Assembly: GCF_004122115.1 (NCBI RefSeq)
Contig: NZ_SBKP01000003.1
Coordinates: 248,001 to 312,000, forward strand
Length of the DNA stretch: 64,000 bases
Origin: Sphingobium fluviale
GTDB taxonomy: Bacteria > Pseudomonadota > Alphaproteobacteria > Sphingomonadales > Sphingomonadaceae
Direction of reading: 5' to 3'
The notes beneath the pieces are model-generated. The model saw only the letters and a list, made by a program, of their open reading frames with translations, was not told the origin of the DNA and searched no databases. How positions within the stretch are numbered: position 1 is the first letter of the stretch; each line of letters begins with the position of its first letter. Positions 25,513 to 35,628 of the stretch are shown piece after piece. The position numbers and the translations under genes are program-made.

Positions 25513-26294
25513 TGGATTTTCTGCACCCCCTGTCGGGTTTTCTGGTTGGTACGATGGTTGGCCTCACCGGGGTGGGTGGCGGTTCACTGATGGCGCCGAT
25601 CATGATCCTGCTGCTTGGCGTGGCACCGACGACTGCGGTGGGGACAGACCTGTGGTTCGCCGCGCTGACCAAGATGGTGGGTGGCGGTGTGCATCACAGC
25701 CAGGGCCATGCGGACTGGCAGGTGGTGCGCCGTCTTGCCTATGGCAGCCTTCCGGCTGCGGCGCTGACTCTGTGGTTCCTCTCCGCCAATGGCGGCCATC
25801 AGATGAAAAGCGGCCTTGTGGTGCAGATGCTGGGCGCAGTTCTGATCGCCACGGCGGTCGTTACCCTGTTTCAGCGCAAGATTTATACGTCGGCGGTCAC
25901 GATTGCGCCTGAGCGGATCACTGTCTATCGCAAGTTTTTACCGGTGCTTACGATCCTGTGTGGCGTGATACTGGGCACGATTGTGACGCTCACTTCGGTG
26001 GGTGCGGGCGCGCTGGGCGCGACAATGCTGGTAATGCTCTACCCCATCCGCCTGACGATGCAGAAGATCGTGGGCACAGACATCGTCCATGCGGTGCCGC
26101 TGACGATGCTGGCGGGTTTGGGCTATTTCTGGATGGGGCTGGTCGATCTGTCCCTGCTCGGATCACTGCTGATGGGTTCGATTCCCGGAATAGTGATCGG
26201 ATCGCGACTGACGAGCAGGGTGAACCCGGCCTTTCTGCGGATCGCGCTGGCCATTATGCTCGTATTCTCCGGCGCCAAGCTGCTGACGACCTGA
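25512..26294 (+). CDS. Sulfite exporter TauE/SafE family membrane protein
   Basis: A 260-residue polytopic protein with about eight helices and the two inverted TauE/SafE repeats (FLVGTMVGLTGVGGGSLMAP near 10-29 and GTIVTLTSVGAGALGATML near 156-174). Members carry sulfite, sulfonates or other sulfur anions. Its place behind cysD-cysNC-cysQ, with a one-base TGATG overlap, suggests sulfate uptake or sulfite export; direction is not shown by the sequence. Confidence 0.88.
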   Translation: MDFLHPLSGFLVGTMVGLTGVGGGSLMAPIMILLLGVAPTTAVGTDLWFAALTKMVGGGVHHSQGHADWQVVRRLAYGSLPAAALTLWFLSANGGHQMKSGLVVQMLGAVLIATAVVTLFQRKIYTSAVTIAPERITVYRKFLPVLTILCGVILGTIVTLTSVGAGALGATMLVMLYPIRLTMQKIVGTDIVHAVPLTMLAGLGYFWMGLVDLSLLGSLLMGSIPGIVIGSRLTSRVNPAFLRIALAIMLVFSGAKLLTT

Positions 26295-26415
26295 CATCTT
26301 CGATCAGCAAGCATTTTTTGATCCAATTTCATCGCCTGCCCCCCTTGCTTCGCTGTTGCAGCAGGCCTAAAGCCGCGCGATAAGTCTTAGGTTAATTGTG
26401 TCGCAGGGGGCGAAC

Positions 26416-26790
26416 TTGGTCGATCTCAGCCAGTATCTGCCGATTCTGATATTTCTTGGTATCGCGCTGCTCCTGTCCAGCGCCTTCGTTTTCCTGCCGA
26501 TGCTTGTTGGCCGCCTTACCGGGGCGCACAAGCCCAGCGCGGAGAAGCTCTCTGAATATGAGTGCGGGTTCCCGGCGTTCGAGGATCCCCGCAACCAGTT
26601 CGATGTGCGCTTTTACCTCGTGGCAATCCTGTTCATCATCTTCGACCTTGAGGCGGCGTTCCTGTTCCCCTGGGCGGTCAGCCTCGATCAGATCGGCTGG
26701 ACCGGCTGGGCGACGATGATGATCTTCATCTTCGAGCTGGTGCTCGGCCTTGTCTATGCGTGGAAAAAGGGAGCACTCGATTGGGAGTAG
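26416..26790 (+). CDS. nuoA: NADH-quinone oxidoreductase subunit A
   Basis: A 124-residue membrane subunit of complex I with three helices. The loop [20 protein letters not shown] and the [14 protein letters not shown] helix are diagnostic. I prefer a TTG start at 26416 because AGGGGG lies six bases upstream and the product then begins VDLSQYLP as in relatives; a GTG at 26398 would add six residues. It is the first gene of nuoA-N. The 120-base gap from the TauE/SafE gene should hold the operon promoter. Confidence 0.93.
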   Translation: MVDLSQYLPILIFLGIALLLSSAFVFLPMLVGRLTGAHKPSAEKLSEYECGFPAFEDPRNQFDVRFYLVAILFIIFDLEAAFLFPWAVSLDQIGWTGWATMMIFIFELVLGLVYAWKKGALDWE

Positions 26791-27335
26791 AGCTAGAGCG
26801 GCCGCATACCGGGCATGCCCCAGCGCCCGGAACGCAGCCTGACCCGCACTTTTTCAATGCGCTCTCCACGGAAGTGCAGGACAAGGGCTTCCTTGTCACC
26901 TCGACGGAAGACCTGTTCCAGTGGGCGCGCACCGGCTCGCTATGGTGGATGACCTTTGGTCTTGCCTGCTGCGCGGTCGAGATGATCCACGTCAACATGC
27001 CGCGCTATGATCTGGAGCGGTTCGGCGCCGCCCCGCGCGCGTCTCCGCGTCAGTCGGACGTGATGATTGTCGCGGGTACGCTGTGCAACAAGATGGCTCC
27101 GGCGCTGCGCAAGGTCTATGACCAGATGTCGGAGCCGAAATACGTCATCTCGATGGGCAGCTGCGCCAATGGCGGTGGCTATTACCACTATAGCTATTCT
27201 GTCGTGCGCGGGTGCGACCGCATCGTGCCGGTCGACATCTATGTCCCCGGCTGCCCGCCTACGGCCGAGGCGCTGCTCTACGGCATCATGCAGCTCCAGC
27301 GCAAAATCCGCCGCGTAGGGACGATTGAGAGATGA
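26781..27335 (+). CDS. nuoB: NADH-quinone oxidoreductase subunit B
   Basis: A 184-residue peripheral subunit that binds the last iron-sulfur cluster, N2. Its cysteine ligands are seen in [22 protein letters not shown] and [15 protein letters not shown]. Translation probably starts at TTG 26781, inside the nuoA end, because AAGGGAG (26767-26773) sits seven bases upstream; an in-frame ATG at 26760 would lie before that site. Confidence 0.95.
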   Translation: MGVELERPHTGHAPAPGTQPDPHFFNALSTEVQDKGFLVTSTEDLFQWARTGSLWWMTFGLACCAVEMIHVNMPRYDLERFGAAPRASPRQSDVMIVAGTLCNKMAPALRKVYDQMSEPKYVISMGSCANGGGYYHYSYSVVRGCDRIVPVDIYVPGCPPTAEALLYGIMQLQRKIRRVGTIER

Positions 27336-28222
27336 GCAGCGTTCATTCCGCCCCCCGCATTGTGAACGCAGAGACTGCTGCGGGCGAATTGCGCGCGCTG
27401 GTGGGCGCCGATCTGCTGGATCTGGTTGAGGCGCATTTCGAGATCACACTGGTGGTCGCGCGGGACAGTATTGTGCGCGTGATGGAAAAGCTGCGCGATA
27501 GCGCGCAGTACCAGCAGCTCATGGAAATTGCGGGCGTTGACTATCCGGAGCGGCCAGAGCGGTTCGAGGTGGTGTATCACCTCCTTTCGGTCACGAAGAA
27601 TCATCGCGTCCGGGTGAAGCTCAGCACCGATGAGGCGACGCCGGTTCCCTCGGTAACGGGCCTGTGGCCGGTTGCGGGCTGGCTGGAGCGCGAAGTGTTC
27701 GACATGTATGGCGTCATCTTCTCCGGCAACACGGATCTGCGCCGCATCCTCACCGACTATGGCTTTGCCGGCCATCCGCAGCGCAAGGACTTTCCGCTCA
27801 CCGGCTTTGTCGAGCTGCGCTATTCCGAGGAAGACAAGCGCGTCGTCTATGAGCCGGTCAAGCTGGCGCAGGATTTCCGCAATTTCGATTTCATGAGCCC
27901 GTGGGAAGGCGCGCCATATGTGCTGCCGGGCGATGAGAAGGCACATGCGCAGGCTCCCGGCGCGCCGACGCCGGTGCCCGCCGCTGCGCCGCCCGCGCCC
28001 GCCGCAAAGCCCTCTCCGGTGGTCGAGACGAAGAAGACCACGGACAAGCCGGAGGACACCGGCGCTGGCAAGGCGGCCAACGCTGCCGCCACAGAGCAGT
28101 CCGCCGCCGTTAAGAAGCCGCGCGCCCCGCGCAAGACCGCCGCGCAAAAGCTAGCCGAGGCCGGTGCCAAGCCCGCACCCAAACCGCGCGCGACACGTAA
28201 AAAGAGCGAGGATAAGGCATGA
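27332..28222 (+). CDS. nuoC: NADH-quinone oxidoreductase subunit C with long C-terminal tail
   Basis: Residues 1 to about 205 are the normal 30-kDa complex I subunit ([55 protein letters not shown]). The remaining 90 or so residues form a low-complexity tail, first rich in Ala and Pro, then in Lys and Arg ([25 protein letters not shown]). The tail is absent from E. coli-type NuoC and looks disordered. ATGA overlaps with nuoB and nuoD mark tight coupling. Confidence 0.95.
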   Translation: MSSVHSAPRIVNAETAAGELRALVGADLLDLVEAHFEITLVVARDSIVRVMEKLRDSAQYQQLMEIAGVDYPERPERFEVVYHLLSVTKNHRVRVKLSTDEATPVPSVTGLWPVAGWLEREVFDMYGVIFSGNTDLRRILTDYGFAGHPQRKDFPLTGFVELRYSEEDKRVVYEPVKLAQDFRNFDFMSPWEGAPYVLPGDEKAHAQAPGAPTPVPAAAPPAPAAKPSPVVETKKTTDKPEDTGAGKAANAAATEQSAAVKKPRAPRKTAAQKLAEAGAKPAPKPRATRKKSEDKA

Positions 28223-29463
28223 GCGCCGAAACACTCGAACAAGCCGCTTCCGCTTCGGAAAAGCGTCAGGTCGTCGTCGGCGTCGATGAAGACGGCATCC
28301 AGAACTATACGATCAACTTCGGGCCTCAGCACCCGGCTGCACACGGCGTGTTGCGCCTAGTCATGGAGCTGGACGGCGAGATCGTCGAACGGTGCGATCC
28401 GCATGTCGGCCTGCTCCATCGCGGCACTGAAAAGCTGATCGAATACAAGACCTATATGCAGGCGCTGCCCTATTTCGACCGGCTGGATTACTGCTCGCCG
28501 CTCGGCATGGAGCACTCTTACGTGCTGGCGATCGAGAAGCTGCTGAACCTCGAAGTGCCGCTCCGCGCCCAATATCTGCGTGTTTTCTTCGCGGAGCTGA
28601 CGCGCATCTGCAATCATATGCTGAACCTCGGCAGTCATGTGATGGACGTAGGCGCGATGACGCCCAACCTTTGGCTGTTCGAAATCCGCGAGGATTGCCT
28701 TAACTTCTTCGAGCGAGCGTCCGGCGCGCGGATGCACAGCGCCTATTTCCGCCCCGGCGGCGTGCATCAGGATGTGCCGCTGAAGCTCCTCACCGACATC
28801 GGCGACTGGCTCGACACGCGCCTGCCACGCCTGTTCGAGGACGCTATCTCATTGGTGGTGGACAACCGCATCTTCAAGCAGCGCAATGTCGACATCGCCG
28901 TCGTTAGCAAGGAAGACGCGCTCAAATGGGGTTTCTCAGGCCCGATGATCCGCGGCTCAGGCATTGCGTGGGATATCCGCAAGAGCCAGCCCTACGATGT
29001 CTATGACCGGATGGAGTTCGACGTGCCCGTAGGCACCAATTACGACTGCTATGACCGCTTCATGGTTCGCGTCGAGGAGGTCCGCCAGTCCGCGCGTATC
29101 ATGAAGCAGTGCCTGCAACAAATGCCCGAAGGCCCGATTGCCTCGCTCGACCGCAAGGTCGTACCGCCCAAGCGCGGCGAGATGAAATCGAGCATGGAAG
29201 CGCTGATCCACCACTTCAAGCTCTATACCGAGGGCTTCCATGTGCCCGCCGGCGAGGTCTATGTCGCCACCGAAAGCCCCAAGGGCGAGTTCGGCGTCTA
29301 TCTGGTCAGCGACGGCAGCAACAAGCCCTATCGCTGCAAGATCCGCCCGACGGCCTTCAGCCATTTGCAGGCGATGGACTTCATGATGAAGGGCCACATG
29401 CTCGCCGACACCACCGCCGTCTTAGGCGCGATGGACATCGTGTTCGGGGAGTGTGACCGGTGA
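28219..29463 (+). CDS. nuoD: NADH-quinone oxidoreductase subunit D
   Basis: A 414-residue 49-kDa subunit that forms much of the quinone site with NuoB. Conserved blocks are [15 protein letters not shown] near 34-48, [25 protein letters not shown] and the C-terminal [10 protein letters not shown]. It starts as ATGA overlap with nuoC. Its stop overlaps a GTG that begins a small passenger gene rather than nuoE. Confidence 0.97.
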   Translation: MSAETLEQAASASEKRQVVVGVDEDGIQNYTINFGPQHPAAHGVLRLVMELDGEIVERCDPHVGLLHRGTEKLIEYKTYMQALPYFDRLDYCSPLGMEHSYVLAIEKLLNLEVPLRAQYLRVFFAELTRICNHMLNLGSHVMDVGAMTPNLWLFEIREDCLNFFERASGARMHSAYFRPGGVHQDVPLKLLTDIGDWLDTRLPRLFEDAISLVVDNRIFKQRNVDIAVVSKEDALKWGFSGPMIRGSGIAWDIRKSQPYDVYDRMEFDVPVGTNYDCYDRFMVRVEEVRQSARIMKQCLQQMPEGPIASLDRKVVPPKRGEMKSSMEALIHHFKLYTEGFHVPAGEVYVATESPKGEFGVYLVSDGSNKPYRCKIRPTAFSHLQAMDFMMKGHMLADTTAVLGAMDIVFGECDR

Positions 29464-29849
29464 GGGGTGGGGCATCCATGGTGCTCGCCGCGAGTCTAGG
29501 AGCCTGTGGTCAGGCTTCCGTGGGGGGCAACGATAGCAGCACAGAACTGCCAAATACAGCGCTGGCAGTGAATTCTGCCACAAAAAATGTTATTTTGAGT
29601 TTTGCCCCGCGCAGTTTTGGTGAGCTTAAGCGCGAAGACTTTGTGCCAAGCGAGCGCCGAGTCATTGGTATGACATCGCCAACTAACCTGCCCAACGGAG
29701 CGATCGCAGAAGGCACGCCAATTATGGGCGTTTTAATGAGTAAAGGCGCCGAGCAGTACGAATGTCGTGAGCCAAGTGCGCAATGGCCGCACGGGAATGT
29801 ATCGGAGGCAGATATGACAAACTGGATGTGTAGTAAGATCCGTGGCTGA
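29460..29849 (+). CDS. Small predicted lipoprotein inserted between nuoD and nuoE
   Basis: A 129-residue protein of unknown family. The N-terminus [16 protein letters not shown] looks like a lipoprotein signal with Cys16; the mature part is short and polar, with two further cysteines (YECREPS, NWMCSKI). GC content falls to about 43-55 percent, against about 63 percent around it. It begins at GTG 29460 overlapping the nuoD stop and ends inside the start of the next gene, so it is translationally nested. No complex I subunit matches it. The GTG start lacks its own ribosome-binding site apart from coupling. Confidence 0.6.
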   Translation: MRGGASMVLAASLGACGQASVGGNDSSTELPNTALAVNSATKNVILSFAPRSFGELKREDFVPSERRVIGMTSPTNLPNGAIAEGTPIMGVLMSKGAEQYECREPSAQWPHGNVSEADMTNWMCSKIRG

Positions 29850-30222
29850 CATCTCCCTCCTCATCTCATCCTCCGAGCGTCTCGCCATCGCCGAGGCGAT
29901 GATCACCGCTTATAACGCGCAGGATGTGGACACCTATGTGTCCTACATGACCGACGATGCCTGCGAGGCGAATTATCGCGGCGCTGTGGTGCGCGAGGGC
30001 AAGGAAGGCACGCGCTCCGGCCTCGCCGCCGCCTTCGCCAAATGGCCGCAGAACCGCGCGGAAATCCGCGAGCGTCAGGCCATCGGCGATTATGTCCTGT
30101 TCCGCGAATATGTGACGCGCGGCCCCGCGACCGATGGCTCCGAGCTGGTCGAGCCGTTCGAGGTCATCGCAATCTATTCCTTTGAAGGTGACAAGGTGGC
30201 TAGAGTGGAGTTTTTGCGGTGA
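29842..30222 (+). CDS. NTF2-like (SnoaL-type) protein inserted in the nuo operon
   Basis: A 126-residue alpha+beta barrel protein of the nuclear-transport-factor-2-like superfamily. The pattern is an N-terminal helix (ERLAIAEAMITAYNAQDVDTYVSYM), then GTRSGLAAAFAKWP and alternating strands ending VIAIYSFEGDKVARVEFLR. Members are small enzymes or binding proteins; no catalytic role can be named. It starts at GTG 29842, eight bases before the end of the preceding gene. It is not a complex I subunit; its place before nuoE suggests joint transcription only. Confidence 0.75.
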   Translation: MADISLLISSSERLAIAEAMITAYNAQDVDTYVSYMTDDACEANYRGAVVREGKEGTRSGLAAAFAKWPQNRAEIRERQAIGDYVLFREYVTRGPATDGSELVEPFEVIAIYSFEGDKVARVEFLR

Positions 30223-30245
30223 TGCGCCGGGTCATCCTCCGCGCC

Positions 30246-30319
30246 GTCATCCCAGCGCAGGCTGGGATCTCAGGCGGCATCGTGCAAACTCATGAGACCC
30301 CAGCTTTCGCTGGGGTGAC
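30246..30319. repeat. Inverted-repeat intergenic element (GTCA-CCCAGC family), copy 1
   Basis: A 74-base element starting GTCATCCCAGCGCAGGCTGGGATCTCA and ending TGAGACCCCAGCTTTCGCTGGGGTGAC, so both arms are inverted copies and each folds on itself (CCCAGC/GCTGGG). It lies in the gap before nuoE, and its end runs into the nuoE ribosome-binding region GGGGAAG. A second copy lies at 31013-31086. Confidence 0.85.
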
Positions 30320-30329
30320 GGGGAAGTAA

Positions 30330-30995
30330 ATGGCTGACGCACCCCAAATTCCTGATGAAGCCGAAGTCCGCGCCCGCTGGGGCGGGTTCGCGTGGACGCC
30401 CGAAAACGCGGCACAGGCCGAAAAGGTGATCGAGCGCTACCCCGCCGGGCGGCAGCATTCTGCCATCATGCCGCTGCTCGATCTTGCCCAGCGTCAGGTC
30501 GGCGCGGAGACGAATACGCAGGGCTGGCTCCCCGTGCCGGTGATCGAATATGTCGCGGCGCAGCTCGATATGCCCTATATGCGCGCCTACGAGGTCGCGA
30601 CCTTCTACACCATGTATAACCTCGCGCCGGTCGGCCGCTATCATGTGCAGGTCTGCGGCACGACGCCGTGCATGCTGCGCGGGTCGGACGACGTGTTCGC
30701 CGCGTGCAAGGCGAAGGGGCTGCACAAGGGCGGCACCACGGCGGACGGGCTGTTCACATTGAATGAGGTCGAGTGCCTCGGTGCCTGCGCCAATGCGCCG
30801 ATGGTTCAGATCAACGACGACAATTACGAAGACCTGACCTTCGAAACGATGACCGCGATCCTCGATGACCTTGCGGCGGGCAAGCAGCCGAAGATCGGCC
30901 CGCAGATCGACCGGCAGACGAGCTGCCCCGAAGGCGGCCCGACGACGCTGAAGGAAATGGTCAGCGAAAACCATGATTATCGGGGGGCTTGGTGA
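30330..30995 (+). CDS. nuoE: NADH-quinone oxidoreductase subunit E
   Basis: A 221-residue 24-kDa subunit of the NADH-binding module with a thioredoxin-like fold and a 2Fe-2S cluster. Cysteine ligands appear as [10 protein letters not shown] and [10 protein letters not shown]. The C-terminal extension is longer than in E. coli. GGGGAAG five bases before the ATG is the ribosome-binding site. Confidence 0.96.
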   Translation: MADAPQIPDEAEVRARWGGFAWTPENAAQAEKVIERYPAGRQHSAIMPLLDLAQRQVGAETNTQGWLPVPVIEYVAAQLDMPYMRAYEVATFYTMYNLAPVGRYHVQVCGTTPCMLRGSDDVFAACKAKGLHKGGTTADGLFTLNEVECLGACANAPMVQINDDNYEDLTFETMTAILDDLAAGKQPKIGPQIDRQTSCPEGGPTTLKEMVSENHDYRGAW

Positions 30996-31012
30996 TGGCT
31001 TTCTACACTCCC

Positions 31013-31086
31013 GTCACCCCAGCGAAGGCTGGGGTCTCAGGCGAATGTGCGCAGAGGCATGCGATGCCAGCCTTCGCTGGCATGAC
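31013..31086. repeat. Inverted-repeat intergenic element (GTCA-CCCAGC family), copy 2
   Basis: A 74-base element with arms GTCACCCCAGCGAAGGCTGGGGTCTCA and TGCCAGCCTTCGCTGGCATGAC in inverted orientation, the same length as the copy at 30246-30319. It sits between nuoE and nuoF just before the nuoF ribosome-binding site GGAGG (31091-31095). An open frame through it, in phase with nuoF, is an artefact of the repeat. Confidence 0.85.
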
Positions 31087-31101
31087 GTGTGGAGGCCGCG
31101 C

Positions 31102-32448
31102 ATGACTGACGCCACCGCACCCGCCGCGCCGCCCGCCTTCACCGGCCCGCTGGCCGACAAGGACCGCATCTTCACCAACGTCCACGGCTTTCAGGACTGG
31201 GGCATAGACGCGGCGATGAAACGCGGCGACTGGGACAATACGAAGGCGCTCCTCGCGCTGGGCCAAGACGCGATCATCGAGATCATGAAGGCATCCGGCC
31301 TGCGCGGGCGCGGCGGCGCGGGCTTCCCCACCGGCATGAAGTGGAGCTTCATGCCCAAGGAATCGAAGGACGGCCGCCCCAGCTTCCTCGTCATCAACGC
31401 CGACGAGTCTGAGCCGGGCAGCTGCAAGGACCGCGAAATTGTCCGCCATGATCCGCACAAGCTGATCGAGGGCGCTCTGGTCGCTGGCTTCGCGATGCGC
31501 GCGCGCGCCGCCTATATCTATATTCGCGGCGAGTTCATCTACGAGGCTAAGGTGCTCTTCGCCGCTGTCGAGCAGGCTTATGCCAAGGGATTCCTCGGCA
31601 AGAATGCCTGCGGATCGGGCTATGATTTCGACGTGTTCGTCCATCGCGGGGCGGGGGCGTATATCTGCGGCGAGGAAACCGCGCAGATCGAGAGCATCGA
31701 GGGCAAAAAGGGCCAGCCGCGCCTCAAGCCCCCATTCCCGGCGGGCGCGGGGCTTTATGGCTGCCCCACCACGGTCAACAATGTCGAGAGCATCGCGGTC
31801 AGCCCCACGATCCTGCGGCGCGGCGCGGCGTGGTTCAGCTCCTTCGGGCGCGAGAATAATCGCGGCACCAAGCTGTTCCAGATTTCCGGCCATGTGAACA
31901 AGCCCTGCGTGGTCGAGGAAAGCATGAGCATCCCGTTCCGCGAGCTGATTGACCGGCATTGCGGCGGCATCCGCGGCGGGTGGGACAATCTGCTTGCCGT
32001 CATCCCCGGTGGCTCATCAGTGCCGCTGGTCCCCGCCAAAGAGATCATGGAAGCGCCGATGGATTTCGATGGCTTGCGGGCGCTTGGCTCCGGCCTCGGC
32101 ACGGCGGCGGTGATCGTGATGGACAAGAGCACGGACATCGTGCGCGCGATTTCCCGGCTTTCCTATTTCTACAAGCATGAGAGCTGCGGCCAGTGCACCC
32201 CGTGCCGCGAGGGCACCGGCTGGATGTGGCGCGTGATGGAGCGCCTGCGCACTGGCGAGGCGGACATTAGCGAGATCGACATGCTGCAACAGGTCACGAA
32301 GCAGGTCGAAGGCCACACGATCTGCGCGCTCGGCGATGCTGCCGCCTGGCCGATCCAGGGCCTCATCCGCCACTTCCGCCCGGAGATCGAGCGGCGGATT
32401 GTTGAGCGCGGCGGCAGCGCAGGCCCGATGATGGAGGCAGCGGAATAA
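31102..32448 (+). CDS. nuoF: NADH-quinone oxidoreductase subunit F
   Basis: A 448-residue NADH- and FMN-binding subunit. It shows the glycine-rich nucleotide site [13 protein letters not shown] near 67-79, FMN region [31 protein letters not shown] and the 4Fe-4S ligands [14 protein letters not shown] near 363-376. The ATG at 31102 is chosen for the GGAGG six bases upstream. NuoF accepts hydride from NADH and passes electrons to NuoE and NuoG. Confidence 0.97.
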   Translation: MTDATAPAAPPAFTGPLADKDRIFTNVHGFQDWGIDAAMKRGDWDNTKALLALGQDAIIEIMKASGLRGRGGAGFPTGMKWSFMPKESKDGRPSFLVINADESEPGSCKDREIVRHDPHKLIEGALVAGFAMRARAAYIYIRGEFIYEAKVLFAAVEQAYAKGFLGKNACGSGYDFDVFVHRGAGAYICGEETAQIESIEGKKGQPRLKPPFPAGAGLYGCPTTVNNVESIAVSPTILRRGAAWFSSFGRENNRGTKLFQISGHVNKPCVVEESMSIPFRELIDRHCGGIRGGWDNLLAVIPGGSSVPLVPAKEIMEAPMDFDGLRALGSGLGTAAVIVMDKSTDIVRAISRLSYFYKHESCGQCTPCREGTGWMWRVMERLRTGEADISEIDMLQQVTKQVEGHTICALGDAAAWPIQGLIRHFRPEIERRIVERGGSAGPMMEAAE

Positions 32449-34454
32449 TGCCTAAACTCACCGTAGATGGCGTAGAGATCGAGGTTCCGCAGGGCGCGAC
32501 TGTGCTGCAGGCGTGCGAGCTGGCGGGCAAGGAAATCCCGCGTTTCTGCTATCATGAGCGCCTGTCGATCGCCGGCAATTGCCGCATGTGCCTGGTCGAG
32601 GTCGCGCCCGGCCCGCCTAAGCCGCAGGCGTCGTGTGCGCTTCCCGCCGCCGAGGGCCAGACCATCCGCACCGACAGCGAGATGGTGAAGAAGGCGCGCG
32701 AGGGCGTGATGGAGTTCCTGCTCATCAACCACCCGCTCGATTGCCCGATCTGCGATCAGGGCGGCGAGTGCGACCTGCAGGACCAGTCCGTCGCCTATGG
32801 CAAGGGCGCGAGCCGCTTTGCCGAAAACAAGCGCGCCGTGACCGAGAAATATATGGGCCCGCTGGTCAAGACGGCGATGACGCGCTGCATCCAGTGTACG
32901 CGCTGCGTCCGCTTTGCCGAGGAAGTCGCGGGTGTGCCGCAAATCGGCGCGATCTATCGCGGCGAGAACATGCAGATCACCACCTATCTTGAGCATGCGG
33001 TCAAGAGTGAGCTTTCGGGCAATGTGGTCGATCTCTGCCCGGTCGGCGCGCTCACCGCCAAGCCCTATGCGTTCGAGGCGCGTCCGTGGGAGCTGAAAAA
33101 GACCTTCGCGATAGACGTGATGGACGCGCTCGGCACCAATATTCGCCTCGACAGTCGCGGGCGGCAGGTGCTGCGCGTGCTGCCGCGCGTCAACGATGAC
33201 GTGAACGAGGAATGGGCGTCGGACAAGACGCGGCATCATGTCGATGCGCTGGTGCGCAAGCGCCTGGACAAGCCCTATGTCCGCAAGGGTGGCAAACTCG
33301 TCGCGGCCAGCTGGGACGAGGCGTTCGCGGCCATTGCGGCGGTGAAGCATGGTGGCTCGGTCGCCGCAGTTGCGGGCGACATGCTCGATTGCGAGACGAT
33401 GTATGCGGGCCGTGAACTGGTCCGCGCATTGGGCGGCACGATGCTCGAAGGGCGGCAGACCGGCCTAGCCTATGATGTGTCGAGCCTCTCCGCCGTCAAT
33501 TTCAACAGCACCATTGCTGGGGTCGAGACGGCGGACGCGATCCTGCTCGTCGGCACCAACCTGCGCTGGGAAGCACCGCTCATCAACACGCGGGTGCGCA
33601 AGGCGATCAAGCGCGGGGCGAAGGTCTATGTCATCGGGCCGCAGCACGATCTCACCTATAAAGTTGAGTGGCTGGGCAACGATGCCTCGCTACTGGCAAA
33701 GCTGCCCAAGGCGGTGATCGGCACGTTCCTGAACGCGAAGCGGCCGATGCTGATCGCGGGCGGCGGTATCCTCGCCAAGGACGGCGCGCATGGCGACACG
33801 CTCGCGCTGGTCGAAACGCTCGGCCTGATCAAGGATGGCTGGAACGGCTACAACATATTGCACTTTGCGGCTGCGCGCATGGGCGGGCTGATGCTCGGCT
33901 TCGCCAGCCAAGGCGGCATCAAGGCCATCGCCGCCGCTAAGCCCAAGCTGCTGTTCTCGCTGGGCGCGGACGAGGTGGACTACGGCCAGTTCGCGGATAG
34001 CTTCAAGGTCTATATCGGCCATCATGGCGATGCGGGCGCGCACGCGGCGGATGTGATCCTCCCCGGCGCCGCCTACGCCGAGAAGGCAGGCACCTATGTG
34101 AACCTTGAAGGCCGCGTTCAGCGCGGTGACAAGGCAGTCTTTGCCCCCGGCGACGCACGCGAAGACTGGGCGATCATGCGCGCGCTATCACAGGTGATGG
34201 GCAAGACCCTGCCGTTCGACTCATTCTCCGAACTGCGCGCCAGGATGTTTGCCGATGTGCCTGCCCTCAGCACGGAAGGGCTGGTGGACTACGGATGGTC
34301 CGCTCCGAAGCTCCCCACCGGCGCGAGCGGCGAATTTGGCTCGCCAATCAAGGATTATTACCTCACCAACGCCATCTGCCGCGCCTCGCCCACGATGCAG
34401 CGCTGCTCGGCGGAACTGCTGCACGGTGAAACATTCGCGGAGGCTGCGGAATGA
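32448..34454 (+). CDS. nuoG: NADH-quinone oxidoreductase subunit G
   Basis: A 668-residue 75-kDa subunit. The N-terminal 2Fe-2S ferredoxin domain (PRFCYHERLSIAGNCRMCLVE), the 4Fe-4S block DCPICDQGGECDLQDQ near 99-114, and CIQCTRCVRF with CPVGAL supply the cluster ligands. The C-terminal two thirds are the degenerate molybdopterin-oxidoreductase fold without a visible cofactor site. It starts one base inside the nuoF stop (TAATG). Confidence 0.97.
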   Translation: MPKLTVDGVEIEVPQGATVLQACELAGKEIPRFCYHERLSIAGNCRMCLVEVAPGPPKPQASCALPAAEGQTIRTDSEMVKKAREGVMEFLLINHPLDCPICDQGGECDLQDQSVAYGKGASRFAENKRAVTEKYMGPLVKTAMTRCIQCTRCVRFAEEVAGVPQIGAIYRGENMQITTYLEHAVKSELSGNVVDLCPVGALTAKPYAFEARPWELKKTFAIDVMDALGTNIRLDSRGRQVLRVLPRVNDDVNEEWASDKTRHHVDALVRKRLDKPYVRKGGKLVAASWDEAFAAIAAVKHGGSVAAVAGDMLDCETMYAGRELVRALGGTMLEGRQTGLAYDVSSLSAVNFNSTIAGVETADAILLVGTNLRWEAPLINTRVRKAIKRGAKVYVIGPQHDLTYKVEWLGNDASLLAKLPKAVIGTFLNAKRPMLIAGGGILAKDGAHGDTLALVETLGLIKDGWNGYNILHFAAARMGGLMLGFASQGGIKAIAAAKPKLLFSLGADEVDYGQFADSFKVYIGHHGDAGAHAADVILPGAAYAEKAGTYVNLEGRVQRGDKAVFAPGDAREDWAIMRALSQVMGKTLPFDSFSELRARMFADVPALSTEGLVDYGWSAPKLPTGASGEFGSPIKDYYLTNAICRASPTMQRCSAELLHGETFAEAAE

Positions 34455-34474
34455 GGGTTGTTCGCACCTACGCC

Positions 34475-34561
34475 GTCACCCTGAACTTGTTTCAGGGTCC
34501 ATCATGCCTCCGGGCGCAGTGCTTCAAGGAAGAATGGATGCTGAAACAAGTTCAGCATGAC
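34475..34561. repeat. Inverted-repeat intergenic element (CTGAACTTGTTTCAG family), copy 2
   Basis: The left arm GTCACCCTGAACTTGTTTCAGGGTCCATC (34475-34503) and the right arm ending GGATGCTGAAACAAGTTCAGCATGAC (to 34561) repeat the element at 22765-22853. The arms are nearly identical and the centre differs. It sits between nuoG and nuoH. Confidence 0.85.
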
Positions 34562-34584
34562 GATTTGGGAGAGGGACAAGCCGC

Positions 34585-35628
34585 ATGACCGCCTTTTTCC
34601 AATCCTATGGCATCCCCTTCGAGGCCGCGTGGCTGCTCTCGACCGTGATCGGCATATTGCTGATCGCGCTGCCGCTGATGCTCGCCGTGGCGATGATCAT
34701 CTATGCGGACCGCAAGATCTGGGCGGCGATGGCGCTGCGGCGCGGGCCGAACGTGGTCGGCCCCTTCGGCCTGCTGCAAAGCTTTGCGGACGGCCTCAAG
34801 GTCTTCCTGCAGGAAACGATCATCCCCAGCGCGGCGAACAAGGGGCTTTTTCTTATTGCCCCGATCATCACCTTCACCGTCGCGTTGCTGGCGTGGGCGG
34901 TGGTGCCGTTCGATGTCGGTGTGGTGCTGGCGGACATCAACGTTGGCCTGCTCTATATCCTCGCGATCTCCTCGCTCGGCGTTTACGGCATCGTGATCGC
35001 GGGATGGGCGTCAAACTCGAAATATCCGTTTTTCAGTGCGATGCGCGCATCGGCTCAGATGATTTCTTATGAAGTCTCGATCGGCTTCATCCTCATCTGC
35101 GTGGTGCTATGGGCAGGCAGCTTTAACCTAACCACCATCGTCGAGAGCCAGAAGGGCTATTACGGCTTCCTCAACGGCAACGGCTTCAACCCGCTGCTGT
35201 TCCCGATGGCGGTGATGTTCCTGATCAGCGCGATGGCGGAAACCGCGCGCGCACCGTTTGACCTGACCGAGGCGGAGAGCGAGCTGGTCGCGGGCTACCA
35301 GACCGAATATAGCTCAATGGCGTTCGCGCTCTACTGGCTCGGCGAATATGCCAACGTCATCCTGATGTGCGCGCTGAACGCGATCCTGTTCTGGGGCGGC
35401 TACCTGCCCCCGGTAGATTGGGCGCCGCTCTATATCGTGCCGGGCATACTCTGGCTGTTCGCGAAGATCCTGTTCTTCTTCTTCGTCTTTTCCTGGGTCA
35501 AGGCGACCGTGCCGCGCTATCGCTATGATCAGCTGATGCGGCTGGGCTGGAAGATTTTCCTGCCCGTCTCGCTGTTCTTCGTGTTTCTGGTAAGCGGCTT
35601 CCTCATGCTGACGAGGTATGGGGGATGA
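34585..35628 (+). CDS. nuoH: NADH-quinone oxidoreductase subunit H
   Basis: A 347-residue eight-helix membrane subunit that forms the quinone entry and joins the peripheral arm to the proton-pumping arm. Diagnostic loops are [48 protein letters not shown] and [24 protein letters not shown]. The stop overlaps, as ATGA, the start of an unrelated passenger gene and not nuoI. Confidence 0.97.
   Translation: MTAFFQSYGIPFEAAWLLSTVIGILLIALPLMLAVAMIIYADRKIWAAMALRRGPNVVGPFGLLQSFADGLKVFLQETIIPSAANKGLFLIAPIITFTVALLAWAVVPFDVGVVLADINVGLLYILAISSLGVYGIVIAGWASNSKYPFFSAMRASAQMISYEVSIGFILICVVLWAGSFNLTTIVESQKGYYGFLNGNGFNPLLFPMAVMFLISAMAETARAPFDLTEAESELVAGYQTEYSSMAFALYWLGEYANVILMCALNAILFWGGYLPPVDWAPLYIVPGILWLFAKILFFFFVFSWVKATVPRYRYDQLMRLGWKIFLPVSLFFVFLVSGFLMLTRYGG

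Noticed and set aside
30973..31101. In-frame N-terminal extension of nuoF through the gap
   Set aside because: It runs through a palindromic repeat, and GGAGG six bases before ATG 31102 defines the start.
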